From assembly GCF_036173105.1 (NCBI RefSeq), contig NZ_CP108053.1, forward strand, positions 9,578,854 through 9,642,853: DNA of 64,000 nt. Direction: 5' to 3'. Position numbers and translations under genes: made by a program. Shown here piece after piece: positions 8,411 through 18,294 of this stretch. A model generated the notes under the pieces. That model was not told the origin of the DNA, made no database searches, and worked only from the letters and a program-made list of their open reading frames with translations. The DNA is from Streptomyces sp. NBC_00287. Its GTDB lineage: Bacteria > Actinomycetota > Actinomycetes > Streptomycetales > Streptomycetaceae. Each line of letters opens with the position of its first letter. The stretch's first letter is position 1.

Positions 8411-8486
8411 AGCAGGCCACGTACGATCCGCAGCGGGTCGCCGGGATCAAGCATCTCGGCAGCCCGTTGTCGTCCGCTCAGCGGAT

Positions 8487-11400
8487 CTACGAACGTGTAC
8501 GCCGCGCCATCGCGTCCCAGAACCGATCGAGCTCCCGCACCCGCATGCTGACCCAGTGCGGTGTCTTCCTCCGCAGCACTCTGGGAAAGCACCGCCGCAC
8601 CCGTCCGGGCAGCAGGGCCTGCTGCTGGCGGCAGAACGGCTCGCGGATCTCGCCCCGGGGCACACTGCCGCAAGGCGGGTACGGGCACAGCTTGAACTTG
8701 CATTCGGGCAGGCAGGTCGAACCCGGCGCGGGCGGGACGGCGGTTCCGGCTGGCATCCCGGGCCTCAGCGGCTCGCGGTTCGTCCGGATGCACGGCGGAA
8801 GGGACATGCCCGGCTGTTCCACGCGGGCCATCCGGTCTTCGACCTCGTCAGGGTTTCCGTCCCGTTCGACGAGGTTCAGCATGACCAGCACATCGGCGAC
8901 CAGGCGCTGGGCGCGCCCGTCCAGCGTGCTCCACCCGACCGAGGGCGGGACCCACAGGTTGTGCCGGCGGCGTCCCTCGGTGTGGTCGACACGGGAGCCG
9001 ATGTTGTCGGCGACGCCCTTCTCGTCGATCCAGAGGAAGCGCTCGGGCTGCCCGGTCTCCAGGGCGAGGGCCACCAGGTCGCCCGCCTCGGCGACGAACG
9101 GGTGCAGACACCTGGGGGGCGAGTCGCCGTTGTCGCCGTTCACTTCCGGCGGGCCGGGCGCTCTGTTGACCGTGCCGGCTGTCGACAGCCAGCGCCTGAC
9201 GGTGTCAACGGCGGTGGTCCCGCCGATCGTCCGGGACGGCGGACTCGATCCGTCGCCGTCGTCGTGGCCACGCTGGCCGGCGCCGTCCGGGAGTTCCCAC
9301 AGGCACAGCGCCTGGAGCAGGCTGAGTTGGGCATACCAGCACCGGGACCGCTGCAGGACCGTCTCCGCCTGTCGGATCAGGTCGGCGCGCCTGCCTTGGT
9401 CTGTGTTCGGGTGGCCCCTGCGCCTGTTGGCCGCGTACTTGAAGCCCTGGGCGAGCGCGGCTTCCAGGGCGAGCGGCAGGTCGGGGGCGCCGCCGACGTG
9501 GACTGGGTCGAGGTGGCGCAGCCACTTGGCAAGGCGTTCCCGGGCCTCGTCGCGGTGGGCCTCGTCGACGGAACCCAGCAGCATGGGGAGGATCCAGGCC
9601 CGCATCACGAAGTGACGCAGCAGGCCGACCCGTTGCTTGCGGTACTCCTCGTTCAGTTCGCGCAGTTTGCCCTGCAGCCGTTCGGCGCGTTGGGACGACG
9701 CGGGACCGGAGGGCGTGTGGGCGTCCCTCTCCTGCGCCGCCTCCTTGGCCCATGCCTCATACTTCCGCCTCTTTCTGGCTTTGAGGCGTTTGACCGCGTC
9801 GTTGTACTCCTGCACAGGATCGCTGTTGAGGTCGAATCGCTCGCGGATCACGGCGAACGCCGCACTGCCGCCAGTGCCGCACTCCTGGGCGGCTGCCAGG
9901 CGTATGGAGTAGGAGGGCTCTTCGACACCCAGTTTGAAGAGCTCCCAGTACAGCCGACTGGTTTCGATCCTGTCGGAGATCCTGCGCAGCGCCGCGCCGA
10001 GTTGCTTGATCAGCGCCAGCTTCGCGTCGTCGAGGGTGCGCCGGTCCCCCTTGATGGCGGGCCAGCAGTCATGCACCGCACCGACGATGTCGGCGAGACG
10101 TCCCGGGGTCTGTTCCACGCTTTCGATTTCCAGTGCCGCCGCGTAGAGGTCCAGGACCTTCGAGTCGTCCGTACGGCGCCTCGCGGCCGCACACAGCCGG
10201 TGGGTGAGGGTGCGCCCGTGCACGGGTGCCTGCCGCACCAGCTCCTCGAACTCCTTCTTCGCTTCGGCCCGGACGCCGCCTGCCCGGGTCGCGGCTTCCG
10301 CCGCCCGCCGACGGGACAGGAACACCAGGGCGGTGAGCAACTCCCGGCTGGGGCCAGGCGGTTGCAGCGCCTGGTCGACCAGTTCTCCTGCCCCGCGCTC
10401 TCCCAGTTCGGCCAGGAGGCGGAAGCCGAAGTACGCCTGGACGATGCTGTGGGGGAAACGGACCTTCCGCTCCAGACCTTCCACCAGCCTGAGCTTGTTC
10501 GCGTTGGCCGCGAAGCGGGCGAGGACGGCGTGGCTCTGGTCCATGCTCCCCCCGCTCAGACGCCTGCGTTCCTTGTCGCTGAGCCGCGCGCAGAGCGTGT
10601 GCCAGATCTGTTCCCGGTGCCACTCGGTGAAGACGTTGCCGCGCTTGCCGTACTGGTCGAAGCCGCGCGCGCTGGTCCACAGGTGCTCGGCCCTGGTCCT
10701 CACGCGCCGCACCGGGCCGGGGTGCACGTCCGTGCCCAGCAACTCGGTGAAGCCGACCTCCAGGGTGTCTTGGAGCAGGCCGATGCAGGCCAGGGCGGAC
10801 ACGACTTCGACGGTGTCGCGGCGCTCCTGCCGGTTCAGCGCGACGTCCTCCCGCAGCCTGCCCGCACACAGCTTCCGTTCCCACCTCTCCATCAGTTGCA
10901 GCCGAGGCGTGCTGCGGTCCCGGCCGGAGGTGTCCAGAGGTTTCGGGTCGTCGGGGGGCAGCAGGCCGTGGCGGTGCAGTTCACGAACGATCTGCAGGTA
11001 GATGGGTGATTCGGTGACCTCCGCCGTCTGAACGATGCCGTCGAGGTACTTCTCGTCCGCGTCCGATGCGCGTGCCTCGACGAAGTGCAGCGCCTCCTCT
11101 TCGCTCAACGGTTCCAGCTCCACGATCGCGGCGGAGGTGTTCTCCAGGGGGCTGTGTGGCCGGGAGGCGATGACCAGCGGCAACTTCTCTTTGTAGGCAC
11201 GCTCGATGGCCCGGCGGATGATGTTGTCCCGGTGCTGCTGAAGGCTGTCGTCGAGGAGTGCCTCTTCCAGGCCGTCTGCTATGACGACCGGTTTGTCGTC
11301 TGCGAGCAGCTGTTGCCAGACCCGGTCGATCTTGGTGCGCGCCAGGGTTCCCTGGGGCGTCTCCTCGGCGAAGCGCCGCTTCGCCATGCGCTCGAAGTTC

Positions 11401-12077
11401 AGGTCGGCCTCGCCGGCCGCGTCCCGCAGGCGGATCGGCACGGGCACGGCGTGCCGCCGTGCCAACAGTTCGGTGAGCCGTACCAGGACGGCGGTCTTCC
11501 CCACTCCGACGCCGCCGACGAGCAGATAGGGGCGGCGGTTGTCGCGGTCCCGCAGCCGCTCGGCGATGACCTGGGCGACTTCGTCACGGCCCACGATGTC
11601 GTCCGTGTCCTGGCCCGCCGTGAGCACCAGCCGACCGGGTCTCCTGCGTGCCTTCCCGAGGTAACGCCGCTTGGTCCAGCCATACCAGCAGAACAGGAAG
11701 AGGGCGGCGGCGATCGAGGCCGTGAGCACCGGACCGACGAAGCGGAGAAGGGCGTCGAACCCCCCGTCTTTGCGTAGGTCCTCGAAGCCGGTCGACTCGC
11801 CCGTGATCAGGATGTACAGGCCTTCCCCACACCAGGCAAGGACCGCGAGCACGGCGATCACCCAGACGAGCCGGGTCGCGTTGGAGTAGGAGGCCCATCG
11901 GCGCCACATCCTGGGCCGGGTGGCGCCGCGCCGGGCCTCCAGACGGATCGTCAGAGTGTGCCAGCGGCCGACCACGGCGCTCCGGACCCGGCCGCCCGCC
12001 CGTCTCAGATCCAGCGTGGCCATCGGTGCGTTGCGCGGCCGCTCCCTACCGGGCGGGCGACGGACAACACTCGTCAT
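8487..12077 (-). CDS. Membrane-anchored NACHT-like STAND NTPase
   Basis: A 1196-residue protein with ATG at 12077 behind GGGAG. Two membrane segments (about residues 70-92 and 110-132) precede a P-loop NTPase: Walker A GGVGVGKT at 188-195, and a Walker B-like VVIADGLEEALLDD near 265. Winged-helix and long helical repeat regions follow, with a C-terminus of about 350 residues bearing CPYPPCG and EPFC cysteine motifs. STAND proteins of this design act as sensors or signalling switches and in several lineages as phage-defence ATPases. No effector domain is recognisable, so the role is open. It is flanked by mobile DNA. Confidence 0.8.
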   Translation of the reverse strand: MTSVVRRPPGRERPRNAPMATLDLRRAGGRVRSAVVGRWHTLTIRLEARRGATRPRMWRRWASYSNATRLVWVIAVLAVLAWCGEGLYILITGESTGFEDLRKDGGFDALLRFVGPVLTASIAAALFLFCWYGWTKRRYLGKARRRPGRLVLTAGQDTDDIVGRDEVAQVIAERLRDRDNRRPYLLVGGVGVGKTAVLVRLTELLARRHAVPVPIRLRDAAGEADLNFERMAKRRFAEETPQGTLARTKIDRVWQQLLADDKPVVIADGLEEALLDDSLQQHRDNIIRRAIERAYKEKLPLVIASRPHSPLENTSAAIVELEPLSEEEALHFVEARASDADEKYLDGIVQTAEVTESPIYLQIVRELHRHGLLPPDDPKPLDTSGRDRSTPRLQLMERWERKLCAGRLREDVALNRQERRDTVEVVSALACIGLLQDTLEVGFTELLGTDVHPGPVRRVRTRAEHLWTSARGFDQYGKRGNVFTEWHREQIWHTLCARLSDKERRRLSGGSMDQSHAVLARFAANANKLRLVEGLERKVRFPHSIVQAYFGFRLLAELGERGAGELVDQALQPPGPSRELLTALVFLSRRRAAEAATRAGGVRAEAKKEFEELVRQAPVHGRTLTHRLCAAARRRTDDSKVLDLYAAALEIESVEQTPGRLADIVGAVHDCWPAIKGDRRTLDDAKLALIKQLGAALRRISDRIETSRLYWELFKLGVEEPSYSIRLAAAQECGTGGSAAFAVIRERFDLNSDPVQEYNDAVKRLKARKRRKYEAWAKEAAQERDAHTPSGPASSQRAERLQGKLRELNEEYRKQRVGLLRHFVMRAWILPMLLGSVDEAHRDEARERLAKWLRHLDPVHVGGAPDLPLALEAALAQGFKYAANRRRGHPNTDQGRRADLIRQAETVLQRSRCWYAQLSLLQALCLWELPDGAGQRGHDDGDGSSPPSRTIGGTTAVDTVRRWLSTAGTVNRAPGPPEVNGDNGDSPPRCLHPFVAEAGDLVALALETGQPERFLWIDEKGVADNIGSRVDHTEGRRRHNLWVPPSVGWSTLDGRAQRLVADVLVMLNLVERDGNPDEVEDRMARVEQPGMSLPPCIRTNREPLRPGMPAGTAVPPAPGSTCLPECKFKLCPYPPCGSVPRGEIREPFCRQQQALLPGRVRRCFPRVLRRKTPHWVSMRVRELDRFWDAMARRTRS

Positions 12078-12587
12078 CGTGCGTGCTCCCTACGAGAGCG
12101 ATTCTCGGGACGGAGGCTTGACGGGCGCCGACACCTACTTCCATGGAAGCACTCCCGGCTCGCCGCGCAACCCAGCCGCCCATTGCGAAATCGCGAGGCC
12201 CACCGTCGCGGAGGAACTGCAGGACACAACAGTGGCCAGCTGGGCTGGCGACAGTCCTGGTCGGCCGTCCCGGGCACCACGAGGCGCGGTCCTCGTCATC
12301 CACAGCCTCGTCACCGGCCGCCCAGGCGACCGAGGGCCGCACCGGGTGCCGAACTCATCCTCAGCGCGGGCGAGCCGGGCTGAAATCCCGCCCGCCCCCG
12401 CCTGACCGTGCAAGCCGAACGTCTCGCCGCGTTTCAGGCGCGGAAATGCAGAGTGCGCTCTAGGAAGCTGAGCGAGGCTTCTGCCCAGGCGAGGATGTTC
12501 AAGCCTGAGACGCCATCCGCTTATCGATCACGGGGCTGGGCTGGTCGAACAGGGTTCCTGATCGGGTGATCGCGGGAAGGCCGACGC
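12078..12587. other. 510-bp stretch without a supported gene
   Basis: This block contains the promoter region of the NTPase gene and otherwise only short, low-quality open frames. No hairpin, repeat array or protein remnant was recognised. It leads into the left part of a disrupted IS5 element. Confidence 0.4.
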
Positions 12588-12649
12588 ATGGCAGCAGGGC
12601 CTCTTGGTAGTTCGGGGGTGCGATCCCAACCGAGCACCAGGAGGCCCTG

Positions 12650-12882
12650 TTGCCGCAGTCTTTCGCGTCCGCGTGCGTGGAGTCCAACTCGCTGCCACCG
12701 TCGTGTGACTGTCTCGCGCACAGGTTCGGCAATGCGGCGGACCGGCCGGACCGCACTGCGAGTTATGGCTCCGACATGACGGAGGCGGAGTGGCGGGTCG
12801 TACGGCCGTTGCTTCCGGTTCCGGCCTGGCTGGAGGGGCGAGGCGGGCGGCCGGAGGGCTATTGCCACCGCGTGATGCTCGA
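12650..12882 (+). pseudogene. IS5-family transposase, 5' part (interrupted)
   Basis: Starts at TTG 12650 and reads YGSDMTEAEWRVVRPLLPVP, then GRGGRPEGYCHRVMLD, the standard N-terminal opening of IS5-type transposases. The gene is broken at 12882 by the IS4-type element and resumes at 14626. A near-perfect stem with 14-bp arms (GGCAGCAGGGCCTC and partner, about 12587-12655) precedes it. Confidence 0.85.
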
Positions 12883-14625
12883 CCAATGCCACGTAGTTAA
12901 GGGCGAGTTGGCAGTGTCAAGGGTGAGGTGAGAAAGAGGAGACCTCTGCTATTCAGGGGATCGACCAAGATCTACCTGAGGAAGCAGAGGCCCTGTGGCT
13001 CAGTCTGTCACGGGCGGAACCGACGTGTTCGCGCCTGGTCATATCGGTGAGTTGACGCAGGTCATCCCACTCGAGCTGGTGGATGCAGTGCTGGACGAGA
13101 CCGGGGCTCGCGAGCGACGACTGCGAAGTCTCCCCTCACGCGTCGGGGTGTACTTCGTACTCGCGCTCGGGTTGTTCGGGCACCTGGGAACCGGCCTGGT
13201 GTGGGGCAAACTCGTGGCCGGACTGACCGTCATGGTGCCGCGACCATCGGAGAAGGCACTTCGCGATCTCCGTCGGCGGGTCGGCGTGGCCCCGCTCAAG
13301 CAGCTGTTCGACGTGCTGGCCGGCCCGCTGGCCCAGCCGTCCACGCCCGGAGTGCGTTACCGCTGCTGGCGCACGGTCGCCTTCGACGGCTGCGGGAGCC
13401 TGAACGTCCCCGACCACGAACGCAACTGGTCCTGGCTCGGCCGAACCCAGCGCCGTCACGGTCCAACGGGCTACCCCCGGCTGATGCTCATGACTCTGTG
13501 CGAAACCGGCACCCGCGGCCTGATCGGCGCCGTCTTCGGCCCCGCCAGCAAGGGTGAAACCGACTACGCTCACGACCTGGTCGGCCACCTGACCTCGGAC
13601 ATGCTTGTTCTGGCGGACCGCGCCTTCGACAGCAACAGACTGCTGGTAGACATCGCGGCTCAAGGGGCCCAGTTCCTGATTCGCGCCACCAGCGTCCGAC
13701 GCCCGCCGGTGCTGGCACTGCTGCCCGACGGCTCCTACCTGACCCGGATCGGTGACCTCTCGTTGCGAGTGATCGAGGCCGAGGTCCGCTCCCGTACCGC
13801 CGACGGCGGCGTGTTCGGCGGGACCTACCGCCTGCTGACCACACTCACCGACCACTCCAGCGACCCCGCCGACCACCTGGTGCATCTCTACCACGAGCGT
13901 TGGGAGATCGAGATCGCATACCTGGCGCTCCGTCACACTCTGCTCCAGGGGCGAGTCCTGCGTTCGAAGGACCCGGTGGGGCTGACGCAGGAGATGTGGG
14001 CACTGCTCACTCTCTATCAAGCCCTGCGCTCTGTCATGGTTACCGCGGTGGAGACGGCATCCGGCTGCGATCCCGACCGAGCCGCTTTCACCGTCGCTTT
14101 GGAAGCCGCCCGCGACACGGTCATCAGCTCAGCCGGATCCACTCCCGCCGCTGAGCCGATCATCGGTTGCGACCTGGTGGGACGCATCGGTGCCCGCGTC
14201 CTCCAGACGCTGCTTCCCGGCCGTCGGATGCGGCTGTCCACCCGCATCGTGAAATGCGGAACCTCCCGCTACAACAACTGGAATCGCGATGGTCGATCTC
14301 GCGGCAGCACGTCGATCACGACCATCGAGATCAGCGTTCGTCCACCGGGCCTCACCGGCACGCATGCCCGACACAGGGCTGACTCCGGCCGCTGGGACAG
14401 GGTCTGCCAGATCTTGGCGATGAACTCCAACGAGTCCATGCACGCCCGTGAGATCGCACAACGCCTCGGCCTCACCGTTACGGGACGCATCCTCAGCGGC
14501 TTCAACGCGCAACTCTGCTACTGGGCCCGAAACGGACGGCTCATTCGTACGGCACCGAGCACCTACAAGATCACATTCCCTGATGGCTTGACACCGCCAA
14601 CTCGCCCTTAACTACGTGGCATTGG
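12883..14625 (+). mobile_element. Complete IS4-type insertion sequence with 8-bp target duplication
   Basis: A 1743-bp element. Its ends are inverted repeats beginning CCAATGCCACGTAGTTAAGG and matching for about 38 bp with one mismatch. It is flanked by the direct repeat ATGCTCGA at 12875-12882 and 14626-14633, an 8-bp target duplication inside an IS5 transposase gene. Removing the element and one repeat restores the IS5 reading frame (VMLDAVRYVV), so the insertion appears recent and precise. Confidence 0.92.
12995..14611 (+). CDS. IS4-family transposase (DDE)
   Basis: A 538-residue transposase from GTG 12995, ending 14 bp before the right end of its element. It has the N-terminal domain seen in actinomycete IS4 transposases (PSRVGVYFVLALGLFGHLG, near residue 45). 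The DDE core follows, with D in AFDGCGSLNVPD (about 130), D in MLVLADRAFDS (about 205), and the Y-R-E signature LYHERWEIEIAYLALRH (about 300). A helical C-terminal region follows. Intact and probably active. It inserts into and inactivates the surrounding IS5 copy. Confidence 0.92.
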   Translation: MAQSVTGGTDVFAPGHIGELTQVIPLELVDAVLDETGARERRLRSLPSRVGVYFVLALGLFGHLGTGLVWGKLVAGLTVMVPRPSEKALRDLRRRVGVAPLKQLFDVLAGPLAQPSTPGVRYRCWRTVAFDGCGSLNVPDHERNWSWLGRTQRRHGPTGYPRLMLMTLCETGTRGLIGAVFGPASKGETDYAHDLVGHLTSDMLVLADRAFDSNRLLVDIAAQGAQFLIRATSVRRPPVLALLPDGSYLTRIGDLSLRVIEAEVRSRTADGGVFGGTYRLLTTLTDHSSDPADHLVHLYHERWEIEIAYLALRHTLLQGRVLRSKDPVGLTQEMWALLTLYQALRSVMVTAVETASGCDPDRAAFTVALEAARDTVISSAGSTPAAEPIIGCDLVGRIGARVLQTLLPGRRMRLSTRIVKCGTSRYNNWNRDGRSRGSTSITTIEISVRPPGLTGTHARHRADSGRWDRVCQILAMNSNESMHAREIAQRLGLTVTGRILSGFNAQLCYWARNGRLIRTAPSTYKITFPDGLTPPTRP

Positions 14626-14633
14626 ATGCTCGA

Positions 14634-15342
14634 CGCGGTGCGCTATGTCGTGGACAACGGTGTGAAGTGGGCCAACCTGCCCGCGGACTTCCCGCCGTAT
14701 CGGCGTGTGCATGCCTTCGCCCGCCGCTGGCAGGTCACGGGGCTGCTCGCTGAACTCCACGACCGGCTGCGCGACCGCGTCCGGGAGAAGGAGGACCGCA
14801 CGGCGGACCCGACGGCCGCGATCGTGGACTCCCAGTCGGTGCGGGCGGCGGTGAACATCCCGCGCTCGACGTCCGGCTGGGACGGCGGGAAGAAGGTGGG
14901 CGGCCGCAAGCGACACCTGGTGGTGGACTGCCTCGGCCTGGTCCTGGCCGTCGCGGTGAGTGCGGCGAGCGTGCAGGACCGCGACGCCGCCGTCCCGCTG
15001 CTTCAGCGGCTGCGACGAGAGTACTTCTCCATCCGCCTGGTGTGGGCGGACGGCGGCTATGCCGGCCGGCTCGTTGACTGGGCCCGCGAGAAGCCCCGGC
15101 TCACCCTTCAGATCGTCAAACGCACCGATGACACAGTGGGGTTCGTGGTGCTGCCGCGCAGGTGGGTGGTGGAAAGGACGCTGAGCTGGCTGATGCGCTC
15201 GCGTCGCCTGGTGCGCGACTACGAAACACTGCCGGCCATGCACGAAGCCATGGTGCTGTGGTCGATGACCATGCTCATGAGCGGTCGCCTGGCCGGACGC
15301 CGCCCCGGCGCTTTCAGACGGCCGGCACCGCGAGAGCGGTGA
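14634..15342 (+). pseudogene. IS5-family transposase, 3' part (interrupted)
   Basis: Continuation of the gene broken at 12882. It reads DNGVKWANLPADFPPYRRVH, the catalytic D in AAIVDSQSVRAAVN, GGRKRHLVVDCLGL, the second D in LVWADGGYAG, and the E-bearing RRWVVERTLSWLMRSRRLVR. Together the two parts make a near full-length IS5-type transposase disabled only by the insertion. The 3' end overlaps the next minus-strand gene by about 29 bp. Confidence 0.88.
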
Positions 15343-15784
15343 ACACTCCCGGCCGCACCTGGAGTGCCCATCCCCGCTCCACCAGGCGTTTCGCCTTCGA
15401 TCGCAGTCCCTCGACCTTCGCCGGGACGGCCTCGAGCCCGAGAGTGACGGCCAGTTGCTGACAGCGCATGCCCTCCCGGCCCGCTTCAGACTCCAGCACC
15501 GACAGGATCCGCTGGTAGTCCGGCGCGAGGGCTGTCGCCGCCATGCCCGTCTCCCGCCGGGGCACCGTCGAACCCGCCACCGCGCTTCCCATCGGCTCCG
15601 GGACGACCGAGGGCGGCCCGGCCAGTACCTCGGTCACTGTCACCCGGGCGTCCACCAGCCGCTGAAGCACAGCTTCCGCCTCACCGAGCGCGGCCTGCAC
15701 CCGCTCGGCCTCCTCCCGCAACCGCGCGATCTCTTCCCGGACCCTCTTCTCCCTGGCCTCCAGCAGACCGAGCACCGACGCCAC
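15314..15784 (-). CDS. Conserved hypothetical coiled-coil/winged-helix protein
   Basis: A 156-residue protein. The first about 45 residues form an amphipathic coiled coil (EAREKRVREEIARLREEAER). A linker follows, then a C-terminal winged-helix-like domain (ILSVLESEAGREGMRCQQLA near residue 95, then VEGLRSKAKRLVERGW near 130) ending in a beta wing. I recall near-identical ORFs beside IS elements in many Streptomyces, but no function. It might bind DNA. Convergent with the IS5 gene. Confidence 0.65.
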   Translation of the reverse strand: MASVLGLLEAREKRVREEIARLREEAERVQAALGEAEAVLQRLVDARVTVTEVLAGPPSVVPEPMGSAVAGSTVPRRETGMAATALAPDYQRILSVLESEAGREGMRCQQLAVTLGLEAVPAKVEGLRSKAKRLVERGWALQVRPGVFTALAVPAV

Positions 15785-15868
15785 CAGCGACCTCCACGAA
15801 CCAGACCAGCGGACGAACCACGCCCATCACTCCCGCCACGAACGGGAGTTCATGCCCACCCACCCGAA

Positions 15869-16480
15869 CTAAACGATCACGTTCGGAAAGCGGATGGCGT
15901 CTGAGGTCAGATTCCCGGGAGGCTGGTTGATGAGAGTGTCTCGGCGGATGAGCCGATCAAAGTCGACCGTGACTGGAGCTGTCCGTACGCTGCCGTCCGG
16001 ATGACGGAACTCGACGCCGGCACGGAGCATGACGTTGATCAGTTCTTGAGCGACGATGCCGTATCCGACGGTGCTGGGGTGGACGCCGTCGAGGGAGAAC
16101 AGGCCTCCGTCCGTGCGCCGTGCGCCATCGCTGGTGAGGAAGCGGGAGTTCGGCTCCGGGGCCAACGCCGTCAGCTGCGGGGCCAGCGGGTAGGCCCGCC
16201 ACAACTTCGGCCGGGCCAGCGGGTCTTCGATGTAACGGCGCGAGGCGAGCCGGTCGAGCAGACCTGCCGTGTCCATGAGGTACCAGTCCCGGCCGTCCTG
16301 CCGCGCGGTACTTACCTCTTTGATGATGGCTTCGTTGTACAGGTCGATGGCCCGGTCGACGTCTTCGGCCTGTTCGCCCGTCAGATGTGGGTGCAGGACA
16401 GGGTTGAAGGCGTGATCGCTGATCCAGGGCCGGGTGTAGTGCGGGAAGTACCGCGATCCGGGGGCGGTCTTGCCAGTCAC
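15869..16480 (-). pseudogene. SGNH/GDSL-type hydrolase, 5'-truncated
   Basis: The 203 readable residues are the C-terminal part of an SGNH-like hydrolase. They include a helical DVDRAIDLYNEAIIKEV and the carboxyl catalytic block SLDGVHPSTVGYGIVAQELI, with its conserved D-x-x-H, near residue 135. The N-terminal GDSL block with the nucleophile serine is absent. Instead the DNA upstream of 16480 is the tail of an IS5-type transposase on the plus strand. The gene seems cut by that element and is probably inactive. Confidence 0.65.
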
Positions 16481-16483
16481 GCC

Positions 16484-16674
16484 GCGGGCGAGTGGGGCGC
16501 ACCTTCTCGTGGCTCACCGCCCATCGCCGCCTCGCTCGGGATTACGAGACCAGCCCGGCCCGCTCCGAAACCATGATCCGCTGGGCAATGATCGGCATCA
16601 TGGTCCGCCGCCTCACTCGCGGCCGACCAGCGACGCGGCCAGGCCCGCGCCCGCTTCTGCGAAAAGTTTCATAG
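16484..16674 (+). pseudogene. IS5-family transposase C-terminal remnant
   Basis: The plus strand encodes RTFSWLTAHRRLARDYETSP, then MIRWAMIGIMVRRL, the E-box and tail of an IS5 transposase. Everything upstream is missing and replaced by the hydrolase fragment. Confidence 0.75.
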
Positions 16675-16719
16675 ATACGCCGGTCCGCCCACCCATGGGC
16701 AACATCCCGCATCAGTGCT

Positions 16720-17118
16720 CTACGGAGTCATGAACCGCTCAACCTTCTGCTGCAGGTCAGGTGGCAGGTCGGTCAACTCCGCGACAATCACGTGAAGCTC
16801 TCGGCCGAGTCCGGAAGTCTCAGTCCAGACCGCTGGGTTCCTGGTGAGGACCGCGGACAGTAGATCACCGTCGTACATGTCCCCCTCTGCCATCGGGTTG
16901 TCCCGCAGCACCTCGAGTGCCAGCGGCAGGAGATAGGGCAGTCCAATGTCCTGCCCGATCAACAAACGCATGTCCTCGACGGTCAGCTCACCGATCGGCC
17001 GACGCCGCAAGGCGTGCACCGTAGCGACAAGACGGGTGGCGTCGGTCGACGGGGCTGGCCAGCGGTCGCGTTCAAGCTCTTCAAGGGAGCGGTCACGGTT
17101 CAGGGGGCAGGTCACCAC
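16720..17118 (-). CDS. Orphan contact-dependent-inhibition immunity-like protein (CdiI_2 type)
   Basis: A 132-residue soluble protein. It has the pattern of actinomycete proteins annotated as CDI-system immunity proteins: SLEELERDRWPAPSTDATRL near residue 10, LRRRPIGELTVEDMRLLIGQ near 37, then IGLPYLLPLALEVL and DLLSAVL. Such proteins neutralise a cognate secreted toxin. No toxin or CdiA-like gene lies nearby, so it is either an orphan protective gene or a remnant of a lost pair. The family assignment is from memory of the pattern. Confidence 0.7.
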   Translation of the reverse strand: MVTCPLNRDRSLEELERDRWPAPSTDATRLVATVHALRRRPIGELTVEDMRLLIGQDIGLPYLLPLALEVLRDNPMAEGDMYDGDLLSAVLTRNPAVWTETSGLGRELHVIVAELTDLPPDLQQKVERFMTP

Positions 17119-17154
17119 CCGATTGTCCTACGACGAGATCTCAAACGCGGTCTG

Positions 17155-18240
17155 ACTGAGCGTTTGGTCCTGTCTCGGTCGAGTTGGTGTCGTTTCCAGA
17201 GTCCTGCAACGCCGGGGCTGCTGTGCTCGATGGGGCAGTCGACGCGTCCGCGACGCCTGGGGGTCGTTTCGTTCCGGCTGCTCCTGTCTGCTCCCAACAC
17301 GCCCCCGAGCGCCGCCTTTTGCCCGCTGGCGGGGCCGGCCGCGGTCGGCTACTTCGCAAACATGACTCCGCACGGCCCCTATCCCAGCGACCTGTCGGAC
17401 GCGCGCTGGGCGCTGATCGAACCCGTCCTGATGTCCTGGCGGGACCAGCGCCGCGCCCGGGCGCTGGACATCGGCCGGCCGCCCGAACACGACCTGCGCC
17501 AGATCATGAACGCCATCCTGTACGTGGACCGCACCGGCATCCCCTGGCGCTACCTCCCGCACGACTTCGCTCCGTGGGCCACGGTGTACGGGTACTTCGC
17601 CAAGTGGCAGCAGGACTGCGTGTTCGAGCAGCTCACCGGCCTGCTGCGGCGCCTGGTCCGCGAAGCCGAGGGCCGAGGCGCGCAGCCGTCGCCCTGCGTG
17701 CTGGACGCCCAGACCATCAAGACCTCCGCCAACGTGCACCTCGCGGACCAGGGCACGAACGCCGGGAAACGGATCACCGGACGTAAGCGCCACCTCGGCT
17801 GCGACACCCTCGGCCTGCTGCTGACCGTGCTGGTCACCGCCGCCAGCGTCTCCGACACCGCAGCCGGCGTGACCCTGCTGTCCCGCATCGCCGCCGCCCA
17901 CCCGCATATCCCGAAGGCCTGGGTGGACGCGGGCTACCGCACCACCGCCATCGACCACGGGGCCCGCCACGGCATCGACGTCCACCCCGTCCAACGCCCG
18001 CCCGGCGCCCGCGGGTTCACGATCATCCCGAGACGGTGGACCATCGAGCGCAGCATCGGCTGGCTCATACACCACCGCCGCCTCGCCCGCGACTACGAAC
18101 GCCACGCGCACCGCTACGAAGCCATGATCCACCTCGCGATGATCGACCTCATGGCCCGCAGACTCACCGGCGAGGCCACCCTGAACTGGCGCGGAACCTG
18201 TCCCGGGACCAAACACGAATCACCGGACCAAACGCTCAGT
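17155..18240 (+). mobile_element. IS5-family insertion sequence
   Basis: The ends are the 16-bp inverted repeats ACTGAGCGTTTGGTCC, left at 17155-17170 and right ending at 18240. The 1086-bp element carries one transposase gene. No convincing target duplication is seen (left flank GTCTG, right flank AATTA), so one flank may have been rearranged. Confidence 0.85.
17362..18240 (+). CDS. IS5-family transposase without an internal stop
   Basis: The ATG at 17362 opens MTPHGPYPSDLSDARWALIE, followed by GIPWRYLPHDFAPWATVYGY, the catalytic D in CVLDAQTIKTSANVH, RKRHLGCDTLGLL, the D in AWVDAGYRT, and the E-box RRWTIERSIGWLIHHRRLAR. All DDE parts are present. Unusually, no stop lies before the right inverted repeat. 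The frame runs out of the element and ends only at 19647, antisense to the NB-ARC gene. The product may therefore have a long foreign tail, or the element may rely on a stop in the target. Confidence 0.85.
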
Positions 18241-18294
18241 AATTACAGAGAGCCACTTGCCGGTTGGCGGCAGCTTCGGGACCACAGGTCTTCC

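Noticed and set aside
7278..11009. 1243-residue plus-strand open frame
   Set aside because: Only its first part (from 7458) has coding character. The rest is the mirror of the antisense NACHT-like gene, which has motifs, membrane segments and a ribosome site.
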